A stretch of 64,000 nt of DNA, from contig NZ_AP022574.1 in the NCBI RefSeq assembly GCF_010729305.1, positions 2,666,001 through 2,730,000 on the forward strand. Direction: 5' to 3'. A program made the translations under genes and the position numbers. Numbering within the stretch: the stretch's first letter is position 1; each line of letters starts with the position of its first letter. Positions 1 through 8,775 of this stretch are shown in pieces. The notes below the pieces were generated by a model, which was given only the letters and a program-made list of their open reading frames with translations, ran no database searches and was not told the DNA's origin. The stretch comes from Mycolicibacterium psychrotolerans. Its GTDB lineage: Bacteria > Actinomycetota > Actinomycetes > Mycobacteriales > Mycobacteriaceae.

Positions 1-1196
1 TCGCCGCGCTGACGATCGCCGAAGTCGGTGCCACCGAGGCGCTGTGTCAGGGAGCCCAACTCGACCAGCCCATCGGGATCGTGCGGTACTACGCCGATCT
101 GCTGAAGACCTACCCGCTGAGCGAGGACCTCGGGCTCGTCGAGAGCCGCGGCATGCAGCACCACCGCTGGGTGGAGAAGGAAGCCGCGGGGGTGGTCGCC
201 GCGATCATCGCCTACAACTATCCCAATCAGCTGGCGCTGGCGAAGCTGGGCCCTGCGCTGGCCGCGGGCTGCACCGTCGTGCTCAAGTCCGCGCCCGACA
301 CCCCGCTGATCACATTGGCGCTCGGCGAGTTGATCGCCGAGCACACCGATATCCCGGCCGGCGTGGTCAACGTGCTCTCCGGAGCGGACCCGGCGGTCGG
401 GGCAGCGCTGACGACCAGTCCCGATGTCGACATGGTCACCTTCACCGGGTCCACGCCGACCGGGCGGGCGATCATGGCGGCCGCCAGCGACACCCTGAAG
501 AAGGTGTTCCTCGAACTCGGCGGCAAGTCCGCGGCGATCGTGCTCGACGACGCCGACTTCTCCACGGCCGCGCTGTTCTCGGCGTTCAGCATGGTCAGCC
601 ACGCAGGCCAGGGCTGCGCGCTCACCTCCCGGCTGCTCGTTCCCGAGAAGCACAAGGACGAGATCGTCGAGCTGGTCAAGAACAACTTCGGCCTGGTGCG
701 CTACGGCGACCCGGCCGATCCGGCGACGTACATGGGGCCGCTGATCAGCGCGAAGCAGCGCGACAAGGTCGACGGCATGGTGCAGCGCGCCGTCGCGGCC
801 GGCGCCACGCTGGTCACCGGCGGGGAGAAGGTCGATCCCGGCTACTTCTACACCCCGACCCTGCTCGCGGACGTGGACCCCGACAGCGAGATCGCCCAGG
901 AGGAGGTGTTCGGGCCGGTACTCGTCGTCATCTCCTACACCGACGACGACGATGCGGTGCGCATCGCCAACAACTCGATCTACGGCCTGTCCGGAGCGGT
1001 GTTCGGCAGTCAGGAACGCGCGCTTGCCGTCGCGCGCCGGATCCGGACCGGCACGTTCTCCATCAACGGAGGCAACTACTTCGGTCCCGACACCCCGTTC
1101 GGCGGATACAAACAATCGGGCATCGGCCGCGAGATGGGCACGGCCGGGCTCGAAGAGTTCCTGGAGAGCAAGACCTTCGCGACGGTGGTGCCGTAG
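1..1196 (+). CDS. Aldehyde dehydrogenase, 5'-truncated by window edge
   Basis: NAD(P)-dependent aldehyde dehydrogenase family, oxidising an aldehyde to the acid. The frame is open from base 3 with no start, so the N-terminus (roughly 80-100 residues of a normal ~480) lies before the window. About 397 residues are visible. The glutamate motif (LELGGKSAAIV, near 510-540) and the nucleophile context (GQGCALTSR, Cys near 615) are present, as is the C-terminal PFGGYKQSGIGRE signature. Its stop (TAG 1194-1196) overlaps the GTG of the next gene by one base, so it is the visible head of the catabolic/mce operon. Substrate unknown; context suggests a lipid or side-chain aldehyde. Confidence 0.93.
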   Translation, partial: AALTIAEVGATEALCQGAQLDQPIGIVRYYADLLKTYPLSEDLGLVESRGMQHHRWVEKEAAGVVAAIIAYNYPNQLALAKLGPALAAGCTVVLKSAPDTPLITLALGELIAEHTDIPAGVVNVLSGADPAVGAALTTSPDVDMVTFTGSTPTGRAIMAAASDTLKKVFLELGGKSAAIVLDDADFSTAALFSAFSMVSHAGQGCALTSRLLVPEKHKDEIVELVKNNFGLVRYGDPADPATYMGPLISAKQRDKVDGMVQRAVAAGATLVTGGEKVDPGYFYTPTLLADVDPDSEIAQEEVFGPVLVVISYTDDDDAVRIANNSIYGLSGAVFGSQERALAVARRIRTGTFSINGGNYFGPDTPFGGYKQSGIGREMGTAGLEEFLESKTFATVVP

Positions 1197-2404
1197 TGAG
1201 CAAGCCGCTGGAAGGCATCCGGGTTCTCGAGGTCGCGATGTACGGATTCGTCCCGTCGGCCGGCGCGGTGCTCGCCGAATGGGGAGCAGACGTCGTCAAG
1301 GTCGAGCATGCCGTGACCGGAGACCCACAACGGGGCCTGCGCCAGACCGGACTCCTTCGCGTCGAGGGCGACCCCAACCCCAACATCGAACACGCCAACC
1401 GACTCAAGCGCAGCATCGGGCTCGACATGTCGGTGCCGGAGGGCCGCGAGGTCCTGCTGGAGTTGGCCCGCGGCGCCGACGTCTTCCTCACCAGCTTCCT
1501 TCCCGGCCACCGCGAGAAATTCGGCATCGACGTCGACGACATCCGCGCGGTCAACCCGGCGATCGTCTACGCCCGCGGCAGCGCACTGGGCCCGCGCGGG
1601 GTCGAAGCCGTCAAGGGCGGCTACGACATGACGGCGTTCTGGTGCCGCGCAGGCACCGCCGCCACCATCACCCCGCCCGGCACACCGGGGATGGTGGGGC
1701 CGCCCGGACCCGCGTACGGCGACACGATCTCGGGCACCAACCTCGCAGGCGGCATCGCGGCGGCGCTGCTCAAGCGGGAGCGCACCGGGGAGCCGTCGGT
1801 CGTCGACGTGTCCCTGCTCGGCAGCGGACTCTGGGCCATGGGTCACACCGTGGCGCTGACCAAGCATCTCGGGCAGCGCATGGAGGCGTTCCCGCCCGGG
1901 GTGCACGGCTCGCCGATCAACCCGCTGGTCGGTCTGTACGCCACCGCCGACGACCGCTACATCTCGTTCGTCATGATGCAGCCCACCAAATTCTGGGCCG
2001 ACGTGTGCCGGCACATGGACCTCGAGGACCTGGCCGAGGATCCGCGCTTCGCGACGGCCGAGTCGATCGCCGAGAACACCGAGGCGGCCACCGAATTCCT
2101 CGCCGAGGCCATGAAGAAGCGGCCACTGGTCGAATGGAGCGAGCGCTTCGCGACGCTGGCCGGGCCCTGGGCGCCGGTACAGGACACGTTGCAGGCCGCC
2201 GAGGACGCTCAGGTCCGCGCCAACGAATACCTGGTTCAGGCAGGCGAACTCGAGCTCGTCTCGAACCCGGTGCAATTCGATGTGGCCGCGCCGAGTTCGG
2301 GTCCGGCACCCGGCTTCGCCGAGCAGACCGACGAGATCCTGCTGGAACTCGGACTGGACTGGGATCGCATCATCGAGCTCAAGACGGCCGGCGCCGTCAC
2401 CTGA
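1196..2404 (+). CDS. CaiB/BaiF (type III) CoA-transferase
   Basis: Family III CoA-transferase that would move CoA between acyl groups through an aspartyl-CoA thioester. The GTG at 1196 overlaps the dehydrogenase stop; an open frame runs further upstream but only as a shadow of that gene. 402 residues, usual for the family. The N-terminus (KPLEGIRVLEVA...GAVLAEWGADVVKVE) is the family's Rossmann-like start, and Asp144 in GGYDMTAFWCRAG is the likely catalytic residue. Expected to activate the acid made by the preceding dehydrogenase, or another acyl substrate, for thiolysis by the downstream thiolase. Confidence 0.9.
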   Translation: MSKPLEGIRVLEVAMYGFVPSAGAVLAEWGADVVKVEHAVTGDPQRGLRQTGLLRVEGDPNPNIEHANRLKRSIGLDMSVPEGREVLLELARGADVFLTSFLPGHREKFGIDVDDIRAVNPAIVYARGSALGPRGVEAVKGGYDMTAFWCRAGTAATITPPGTPGMVGPPGPAYGDTISGTNLAGGIAAALLKRERTGEPSVVDVSLLGSGLWAMGHTVALTKHLGQRMEAFPPGVHGSPINPLVGLYATADDRYISFVMMQPTKFWADVCRHMDLEDLAEDPRFATAESIAENTEAATEFLAEAMKKRPLVEWSERFATLAGPWAPVQDTLQAAEDAQVRANEYLVQAGELELVSNPVQFDVAAPSSGPAPGFAEQTDEILLELGLDWDRIIELKTAGAVT

Positions 2405-2445
2405 TCGCCGCTTCCCCCCACCCACGCTCCCCTGGAGACCCCACC

Positions 2446-3621
2446 ATGCCCCACGTCGCCTCGATCGGCACCTACCTGCCGTGCTGGGGGTCGTCCCTGC
2501 ACCGGGTCGCCGGCGACGACGAGGACGTCGTCACGATGGCGGTGGAGGCGGGCCGGGCAGCGCTGGAGGCGGGGGCGACGGTCGAGCGGGTGGTGCTGGT
2601 CAGCCGGCACATGCCGCTGACGGAGAGCAGCAACGCCGCGGTCCTGCTGGCCGGCCTCGGGCTGGACTCGGAGCTCGAGGTGGACGAGCGGCTCGGCGGC
2701 GCCCCGGCCACCGTCGACGCCCTGAGCTCGGCGCGTCCGCGCACCTTGATCATCGGTGCCGACCTGAATCCGGCCGGTGCAGCGGCCCTGGTGACCGCTG
2801 AGCACGGGCTGCGGGTGCGGACCGCAGCGCGGGTCGCGCGCAGCCTGCCGGTGCGGACCCGCAACGCCACGGGCGACGTGCACGACTACGGTGACCCGCG
2901 CCTGCTGCACGAGCGGGGTCTGGTCGCCTCGCTGGCCGCCGCCTGGCTGGGCACCCCGGTGGCGGTGGCGGGTGTGGACCAGCAGCGCGTCACCGAGTTG
3001 TGTCTGCCGGATCCGCCCGTGCTGCCGACCATCGGCGCGAGCGCAAGCCTGTTCGCGCTGGCCTCCCTCGCCGAGCGCGGTGCCACCGGCCCACTGGTGG
3101 CCGTCGAGCAGGCGATCCTGTCCGGGATCACCGTCACCGGCGGCACCGCCGCAATACACCGCAGAGAGCCTGCGGCACAGCCGGTTCCGGCCGGAGATTT
3201 CGTCGCCGACGCCGACATCCCGATCTCCCTGGCCGCCTACGAGCGCGCCTTCGAGGCCAAAGTACGTTGGGAGGCAGGAACGTTCAGCGACAGCCAGGCG
3301 CTCGACTTTCCGCCCCGCTACCGGGTGGGCGATGACGGTTCGCTGGCAACCGATTACGAGTTGGTTCCGCTGCCGCGCACCGGCACCGTGTACACCGAGA
3401 CCACGGTGCACATCCCGGTGCCGGGACTGCGGAGCCCCTATTCACTGGTCATCGTCGAGCTCGACGACGTCGCGGTGCGGGCGCTGGTGAAGGTCACGGG
3501 CGCGACGCCCGGCACGGTCGAAATCGGAGACCGTGGCCGGTTGGCGCTGCGCCGGGTCGCGGTGCGCTCCGGGGTCCCCGACTACGGCTACGCGTTCGAA
3601 CCGGAACGAGTCGCGGCGTGA
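2446..3621 (+). CDS. Thiolase-fold (KAS III/HMG-CoA synthase-like) protein with C-terminal DUF35 OB-fold
   Basis: A 391-residue protein starting MPHVASIGTYLPCWGSS. Residues 1-240 resemble the ketoacyl-synthase III/HMG-CoA synthase half-fold (repeated GASA, ALSSARP, IIGADLN segments), but I do not see a convincing active-site Cys context. The C-terminal ~110 residues (LDFPPRYRV...DYGYAFEP) look like a DUF35 OB domain without its zinc ribbon. DUF35 proteins commonly partner thiolases, and a thiolase gene follows. The ATG at 2446 lies 41 nt after the CoA-transferase stop with a GGAGA-type ribosome site. Probably an accessory or acyl-CoA-binding subunit; function unproven. Confidence 0.6.
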   Translation: MPHVASIGTYLPCWGSSLHRVAGDDEDVVTMAVEAGRAALEAGATVERVVLVSRHMPLTESSNAAVLLAGLGLDSELEVDERLGGAPATVDALSSARPRTLIIGADLNPAGAAALVTAEHGLRVRTAARVARSLPVRTRNATGDVHDYGDPRLLHERGLVASLAAAWLGTPVAVAGVDQQRVTELCLPDPPVLPTIGASASLFALASLAERGATGPLVAVEQAILSGITVTGGTAAIHRREPAAQPVPAGDFVADADIPISLAAYERAFEAKVRWEAGTFSDSQALDFPPRYRVGDDGSLATDYELVPLPRTGTVYTETTVHIPVPGLRSPYSLVIVELDDVAVRALVKVTGATPGTVEIGDRGRLALRRVAVRSGVPDYGYAFEPERVAA

Positions 3622-3727
3622 GGACCCGAAGGCGAGCGGGAGTCGAGGCATGAGGACCCGAAGGCGAGCGCGAGTGAGGATCGCAGCGAAGCGAGGACCG
3701 GAGCGAGCGGGAGTCGAGGCATGAGGA
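3619..3727 (+). repeat. Short direct repeats of mycobacterial GAGCGAAGCGAG type
   Basis: Two interleaved direct repeats fill the gap before the thiolase gene: TGAGGACCCGAAGGCGAGCG at 3619-3638 and 3651-3670, and a 23-bp unit (GAGCGGGAGTCGAGGCATGA plus GGA) at 3634-3656 and 3705-3727. The second unit includes the thiolase ATG; the first places an equivalent ATG at 3650. This low-complexity purine-rich motif resembles dispersed intergenic repeats of environmental mycobacteria. Confidence 0.75.
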
Positions 3728-4890
3728 GGGTCGCGATCGTCGGCGCCGGGATGACCCCGTTCGCCGAGCACTTCGCCCTCGGCATCAAGGATCTGCTGCC
3801 GATGGCGTTCGCGGAGTGCGCGCAGTCGGTCGACAAGGGACTCGCGAGGACCGACCTGCAGGCCGCATGGTTCGGCGCGATGGGGACTGCCGACGGATTC
3901 CCCGCCGGAATCCTCGCCGACACCCTCGGGCTGCCCGAACTACCCGTCAGCCGCGTCGAGAACTCCTGTGCCACCGGCCATGACGCGCTGCGCAACGCGC
4001 TGTTCGGCGTCGCCTCGGGCGTCTTCGACGTCGCACTTGTGGTGGGCGCGGACAAACTGCGCGACACCACCTCGGCCGACATGCTCTGGGAGTGGGAGGC
4101 CATGGCCCGCGACATGGCCTGGGACTACCCGCTCGGTCTCGTGGCCCCCGCTGGATTCGCCCTCCATGTTCGCCGATATCTCCACGAATCTCCGGCAACT
4201 GAAGAACACTTGGCCATGGTGGCGGTCAAGAACCACCGCCAGGGTGTGGACAATCCCAAAGCGCGGCTGCGCTTCGAGATCACGATGGAGCAGGCCCTGA
4301 ACGCACCAACGGTGGTGACGCCGTTCCGGATGTATGACTGCGCGCCGCAGAGCGACGGCGCCGCAGCGCTGGTGATCGCGGCCGAGGACGTCGTCGACCG
4401 GTTCACCGACCGGCCGGTATGGATCCGCGGGGTGGGACTGGGCCTGGATTCGGTCATGCATCAGCACAAGCCGGACCTGACGACGTTCCCGGCGACCACC
4501 CGCGCGGCCAAGCAGGCGTTCGCGATGGCCGGGTTGGGGCCGGTCGACGTCGACGTCGCCGAGGTGCACGACTTCCTCACCGGCATCGAGCTGATGAGCT
4601 ACGAAGACCTCGGATTTGCTGAGAGGCTGGGCGGCTACAAACTGCTGGAAGCGGGGGAGACCAGCATGGGCGGGTCACTGCCCGTCAATCCCAGTGGTGG
4701 ATTGAAGTCCAAAGGGCACCCGCCGGGTGCCACAGGTGTGGCACAGTGCGTCGAGTTGTTCCAGCAGTTGCGGGGTGAAGCCGTCAACCAGGTGGACGGG
4801 GCTCGTATCGGGTTGGCCCACAACATCGGCGGACCGACAGCGGTCGCGGCCGTGACGATCCTGGAAGGATCCGGCAGCCATGGCAGGTAG
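3721..4890 (+). CDS. Thiolase / acetyl-CoA acetyltransferase family (SCP-x-like)
   Basis: 389-residue thiolase of the lipid-transfer/SCP-x thiolase type. The nucleophile motif is VENSCATGHDAL (Cys near residue 81). EVHDFLTGIE supplies the middle histidine, and the C-terminal GGLKSKGHPPGATG loop with His is intact, so it should be catalytically competent in thiolytic or retro-aldol cleavage of 3-oxoacyl-CoA. The ATG at 3721 sits in the second copy of a local direct repeat. The stop overlaps the yrbEA start by 11 nt, tying a carbon-carbon cleavage enzyme directly to a lipid transporter. Confidence 0.88.
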   Translation: MRRVAIVGAGMTPFAEHFALGIKDLLPMAFAECAQSVDKGLARTDLQAAWFGAMGTADGFPAGILADTLGLPELPVSRVENSCATGHDALRNALFGVASGVFDVALVVGADKLRDTTSADMLWEWEAMARDMAWDYPLGLVAPAGFALHVRRYLHESPATEEHLAMVAVKNHRQGVDNPKARLRFEITMEQALNAPTVVTPFRMYDCAPQSDGAAALVIAAEDVVDRFTDRPVWIRGVGLGLDSVMHQHKPDLTTFPATTRAAKQAFAMAGLGPVDVDVAEVHDFLTGIELMSYEDLGFAERLGGYKLLEAGETSMGGSLPVNPSGGLKSKGHPPGATGVAQCVELFQQLRGEAVNQVDGARIGLAHNIGGPTAVAAVTILEGSGSHGR

Positions 4891-5689
4891 AGGACCTGAA
4901 CGATGGTCCCCCGGGATCGCGCAGATTCGGAACGTCAAGGGTCCGCTGCAGGCGGTCGGGGGGTTGTTCTCGATGTCGGCCGATGCGGTGGTGTTCATCT
5001 TCCGCCGGCCCTTTCAGTGGCGAGAGTTCCTGGAGCAGTGCTGGTTCGTGGCCCGGGTGTCGCTGGCGCCCACGCTGCTGGTGGCCATTCCGTTCACCGT
5101 GCTCGTCAGCTTCATTCTCAACATCCTGCTTCGTGAGCTCGGAGCGGCCGACCTGAGCGGCGCCGGAGCGGCATTCGGGGCGGTGACGCAGGTGGGTCCG
5201 CTGGTGACGGTGTTGATCGTGGCGGGTGCGGGCGCGACGGCGATGTGCGCGGATCTGGGATCGCGGACCATTCGCGAGGAGATCGACGCCATGGAGGTGC
5301 TGGGTATCAACCCGGTGCAGCGGCTGGTGACTCCGCGGATGCTGGCCTCCGGTCTGGTGGCGCTGCTGCTCAACAGCCTGGTCGTGATCATCGGCATCCT
5401 GGGCGGTTACACGTTCTCGGTGTTCATCCAGGACGTCAACCCGGGCGCTTTCGCCGCCGGCATCACGCTGCTCACCGGTGTTCCCGAGGTCATCATCTCG
5501 TGCGTCAAGGCAGCGCTGTTCGGGCTGATCGCCGGCTTGGTGGCGTGTTACCGCGGGTTGACCATCACCGGTGGCGGCGCCAAGGCCGTCGGCAACGCCG
5601 TCAACGAGACCGTCGTCTACGCCTTCATGGCGCTGTTCGTCATCAACGTGGTCGTCACCGCGGTCGGCATCCGGATGACGTCGGGCTAG
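4880..5689 (+). CDS. yrbEA: YrbE-A, MlaE-type permease of the Mce lipid transporter
   Basis: 269-residue integral membrane protein, one half of the Mce transporter permease in the inner membrane. Several hydrophobic helices are clear. The MlaE/YrbE signature REEIDAMEVLGINP lies near residues 131-145, the region thought to contact the ATPase MceG, which is normally encoded elsewhere. Starts inside the thiolase gene (ATG 4880) and is followed after 10 nt by yrbEB. Name given by family and order; I cannot assign the operon to a numbered mce class. Confidence 0.92.
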   Translation: MAGRGPERWSPGIAQIRNVKGPLQAVGGLFSMSADAVVFIFRRPFQWREFLEQCWFVARVSLAPTLLVAIPFTVLVSFILNILLRELGAADLSGAGAAFGAVTQVGPLVTVLIVAGAGATAMCADLGSRTIREEIDAMEVLGINPVQRLVTPRMLASGLVALLLNSLVVIIGILGGYTFSVFIQDVNPGAFAAGITLLTGVPEVIISCVKAALFGLIAGLVACYRGLTITGGGAKAVGNAVNETVVYAFMALFVINVVVTAVGIRMTSG

Positions 5690-5699
5690 ACGGGACATC

Positions 5700-6557
5700 A
5701 TGGGCACCTCAACAGTTCTGCGTACGCGATTCCCGCGGCTGACGAATTACGCCGCCCGTCCGGTGGCGACGCTCTCACGCATCGGCGATCACACGATGTT
5801 CTACGGAAAGGCGATCGCCGGGGTGCCCCACGCGGCGGTGCACTACCGCAAGGAGATCGTCCGGTTGATCGCCGAGATCTCCATGGGCGCTGGGACGCTG
5901 GCGATGATCGGCGGCACGGTGGTGATCGTCGGCTTCCTCACACTGGCGGCGGGCGGCACGCTGGCGGTGCAGGGCTACAGCTCGCTGGGCAACATCGGGA
6001 TTGAGGCGCTGACCGGCTTCCTGGCGGCCTTCATCAACGTGCGGATCTCGGCGCCCGTGGTGGCGGGCATCGGGCTGGCCGCCACCTTCGGCGCCGGCGT
6101 GACCGCGCAGCTGGGCGCCATGCGCATCAACGAGGAGATCGACGCCCTGGAGTCGATGGGCATCCGTCCCATCGAGTACCTCGTGTCGACCCGCATCGTC
6201 GCCGGCATGATCGCGATCACCCCGCTGTACTCCATCGCGGTGATCCTCTCCTTCGTCGCAAGCCAATTCACCACGACGGTGCTGTTCGGTCAGTCCAGCG
6301 GGCTCTACGACCACTACTTCGACACCTTCCTCAACCCGATCGACCTGCTGTGGTCCTTCCTGCAGGCGATCCTGATGGCGATCACGATCCTGTTGATCCA
6401 CACGTACTTCGGTTACTTCGCCACCGGTGGTCCGTCGGGCGTCGGTGTCGCCGTGGGCAACGCGGTGCGCACCTCGCTGATCGTGGTGGTCTCGGTGACG
6501 CTGCTGGTGTCGCTGTCGATCTACGGTTCCAACGGCAACTTCAATCTGTCGGGCTAG
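5700..6557 (+). CDS. yrbEB: YrbE-B, MlaE-type permease of the Mce lipid transporter
   Basis: 285-residue second permease subunit. It carries the matching signature NEEIDALESMGIRP (near residue 145) and long hydrophobic helices, with a hydrophilic N-terminal ~50 residues that include FYGKAIAGVPHAAVHYRKEI, typical of YrbE-B. ATG 5700 follows the yrbEA stop closely, and the stop precedes mceA by 8 nt. Heterodimerises with YrbE-A. Confidence 0.92.
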   Translation: MGTSTVLRTRFPRLTNYAARPVATLSRIGDHTMFYGKAIAGVPHAAVHYRKEIVRLIAEISMGAGTLAMIGGTVVIVGFLTLAAGGTLAVQGYSSLGNIGIEALTGFLAAFINVRISAPVVAGIGLAATFGAGVTAQLGAMRINEEIDALESMGIRPIEYLVSTRIVAGMIAITPLYSIAVILSFVASQFTTTVLFGQSSGLYDHYFDTFLNPIDLLWSFLQAILMAITILLIHTYFGYFATGGPSGVGVAVGNAVRTSLIVVVSVTLLVSLSIYGSNGNFNLSG

Positions 6558-6565
6558 GGGGACAG

Positions 6566-7753
6566 GTGACGCGCAGCTATCTCCGGCCCCTGGTCGGTGC
6601 GGGCATGGTCATCGCGATCGTCGCGGTGGTCGCGCTGGCCGTCGTCCTGTTCCGGGGTGGCTACCGCGACACCGCCCCAGTGACGGTCATCTCGAACCGC
6701 GCCGGCCTGGTGCTGAACCCGGAAGCCAAGGTCAAGATGCGCGGGGTGCAGGTCGGCACCGTGGAGACGGTGTCCTACCGTCCGGACGGCACAGCCGATC
6801 TGCGGCTGGCCATCGACTCCTCTGCGCTGCACCTGATCCCGAGCAATGTCGGCGTGGACATCGCCTCGTCGACCGTGTTCGGCGCCAAGTCCGTCGAACT
6901 GGTCGCGCCGTCGAATCCGTCGGACGTCCCGTTGCGGGCCGGCCAGACGCTGCAGGGCCAACACGTCATGGTGGAGGCCAACACCGTTTTCCAGCAGCTC
7001 GTTTCGGTGCTGAACAAGATCGACCCCGCGAAGCTGAACGAGACACTCGGTGCGCTCTCGGCGGCGTTCTCCGGCCGCGGTGAGAAGTTCGGTCAGGCGC
7101 TCAGCGATCTCAACACCCTGCTGGCCAAGCTGGAGCCGAGCCTGCCGAGCCTGAGCCGGGACATCGAGCTCACCGCACCGGTCGCCACCGCCTACGCCGA
7201 TGCAGCGCCGGATCTCATTCGCACGATGCAGAACTCGACCACGCTCAGCGACAGCATCGTCGACCAGCAGGACAACCTGGACACCTTCCTGGTCAGTGCC
7301 ATCGGCCTGGCCGACATCGGCAACGACGTCCTGGGAAGCAACCGGGCCGCGTTCAGCACCGTGCTGGATCTTCTCGTTCCGACCACGGATGTGTTCCAGC
7401 GGTATGCCCCGGCCATCGACTGCACGCTCAAAGGCATGCAGTACACGCTGCATCAACCGCCCCAGCTCGATCCCGGCGTTCTGGTCAACGTCGCCTTCAC
7501 CCTCGGCATCGAGCGGTACCGCTATCCGGCGAACCTGCCCAAGGTGGCGGCCAAGGGCGGTCCGCAGTGTATGGGGCTGCCCTACATCGGATTCGGCAAC
7601 AGATCGAAGTACCTGGTCGCCGACACCGGCGCCAACCCATGGCAGTACGGCAACCAGGGCATCGTGCTCAACTCCGACGGCCTCAAGCAACTGCTGTTCG
7701 GGCCGCTGGACGGTCCGCCTCGCAACACCGCACAGATCGGGCAACCGGGATGA
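6566..7753 (+). CDS. mceA: MceA, Mce/MlaD-domain substrate-binding subunit
   Basis: 395 residues from GTG 6566 (VTRSYLRPL...), chosen because it follows the yrbEB stop with GGGGGACAG as ribosome site; the open frame extends upstream only as a shadow. An N-terminal membrane anchor (residues ~9-27) is followed by the MlaD/Mce domain (NRAGLVLNPEAKVKMRGVQV, ~40-115). The long helical domain thought to build the periplasmic lipid channel comes next. First of six Mce proteins. The C-terminus overlaps mceB by 4 nt. Confidence 0.92.
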   Translation: MTRSYLRPLVGAGMVIAIVAVVALAVVLFRGGYRDTAPVTVISNRAGLVLNPEAKVKMRGVQVGTVETVSYRPDGTADLRLAIDSSALHLIPSNVGVDIASSTVFGAKSVELVAPSNPSDVPLRAGQTLQGQHVMVEANTVFQQLVSVLNKIDPAKLNETLGALSAAFSGRGEKFGQALSDLNTLLAKLEPSLPSLSRDIELTAPVATAYADAAPDLIRTMQNSTTLSDSIVDQQDNLDTFLVSAIGLADIGNDVLGSNRAAFSTVLDLLVPTTDVFQRYAPAIDCTLKGMQYTLHQPPQLDPGVLVNVAFTLGIERYRYPANLPKVAAKGGPQCMGLPYIGFGNRSKYLVADTGANPWQYGNQGIVLNSDGLKQLLFGPLDGPPRNTAQIGQPG

Positions 7754-8775
7754 CGCGCACCACCGGCACTCTGGTCAAGTTCGGGATCTTCGCGGTGGTG
7801 ATGGTCCTGCTCACCGCGTTCCTGTTCATGGCGTTCAGCCAGTACCGCAGCGGCTCGACCTCCAGCTACTCGGCGGTGTTCGGCGATGCCTCGCGGCTGA
7901 AGACCGGAGACTCGGTCCGTGTCGCAGGGGTGCGCGTGGGCACGGTCAACGACATCGAGCTGCAGGACGACAAGAACGTGCTGGTGAAGTTCGACGCGGA
8001 CCGTACCGTGGTCCTGACCACCGGCACCAAGGCGGCGGTCCGGTATCTCAACCTGACCGGTGACCGCTACCTCGAACTCCTCGACGGCCCGGGCTCGACG
8101 CGGGTGCTGCCCGCGGGCGCGCAGATTCCGAAGGAACGGACCGCCGGCGCGCTCGATCTCGATCTGCTGCTCGGTGGCTTGCGGCCCGTGGTGCAGGGTC
8201 TGAATCCGCAGGATGTGAACGCGCTGACCTCGGCACTGGTGCAGATCTTCCAAGGTCAGGGCAACACCCTGGATTCGCTGCTCAGCAAGACGTCCTCGCT
8301 CTCCACCACGCTGGCCGACAACAGCGCCGTGGTGCAGCAGTTGATCGACAACCTGCGCACCGTCGTCGACACCATCGGCAAGGACGGCGACAAGTTCTCC
8401 GACGCCATCGACCGGCTCGAGCAACTGGTCAGCGGGCTGTCGCAGGACCGGGATCCGATCGGTACGGCCATCACTGCGCTCGACAGCGGAACCGCCTCTC
8501 TGACAGACCTTCTCACCGAGGCCCGGCCGCCGCTGGCCGGCACCGTCGACCAGCTCAACCGCTTGGCCCCGCTTCTCGACGACCATCAGGTCGTGCTCGA
8601 CCGGGCGCTGCAGCGGGGGCCTGAGAACTACCGGAAACTGGCCCGCTTGGGCTCGTACGGCAGCTGGATCATGTACTACATCTGCGGCCTGTCGATCCGG
8701 GTCACCGATCTGCAGGGCCGGACCGCGGTCTTCCCCATGATCAAACAAGAAGGCGGAAGGTGCGCTGAGCCCTGA
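7750..8775 (+). CDS. mceB: MceB, Mce-family subunit
   Basis: 341 residues from ATG 7750, overlapping the mceA stop (ATGA). An uncleaved N-terminal helix (FGIFAVVMVLLTAFLFMAF) precedes the Mce domain (GDASRLKTGDSVRVAGVRV, ~45-120), then a helical region rich in regularly spaced leucines (LSKTSSLSTTLADNSAVV). Part of the Mce hexamer. Stop and mceC start overlap by one base. Confidence 0.92.
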   Translation: MTRTTGTLVKFGIFAVVMVLLTAFLFMAFSQYRSGSTSSYSAVFGDASRLKTGDSVRVAGVRVGTVNDIELQDDKNVLVKFDADRTVVLTTGTKAAVRYLNLTGDRYLELLDGPGSTRVLPAGAQIPKERTAGALDLDLLLGGLRPVVQGLNPQDVNALTSALVQIFQGQGNTLDSLLSKTSSLSTTLADNSAVVQQLIDNLRTVVDTIGKDGDKFSDAIDRLEQLVSGLSQDRDPIGTAITALDSGTASLTDLLTEARPPLAGTVDQLNRLAPLLDDHQVVLDRALQRGPENYRKLARLGSYGSWIMYYICGLSIRVTDLQGRTAVFPMIKQEGGRCAEP

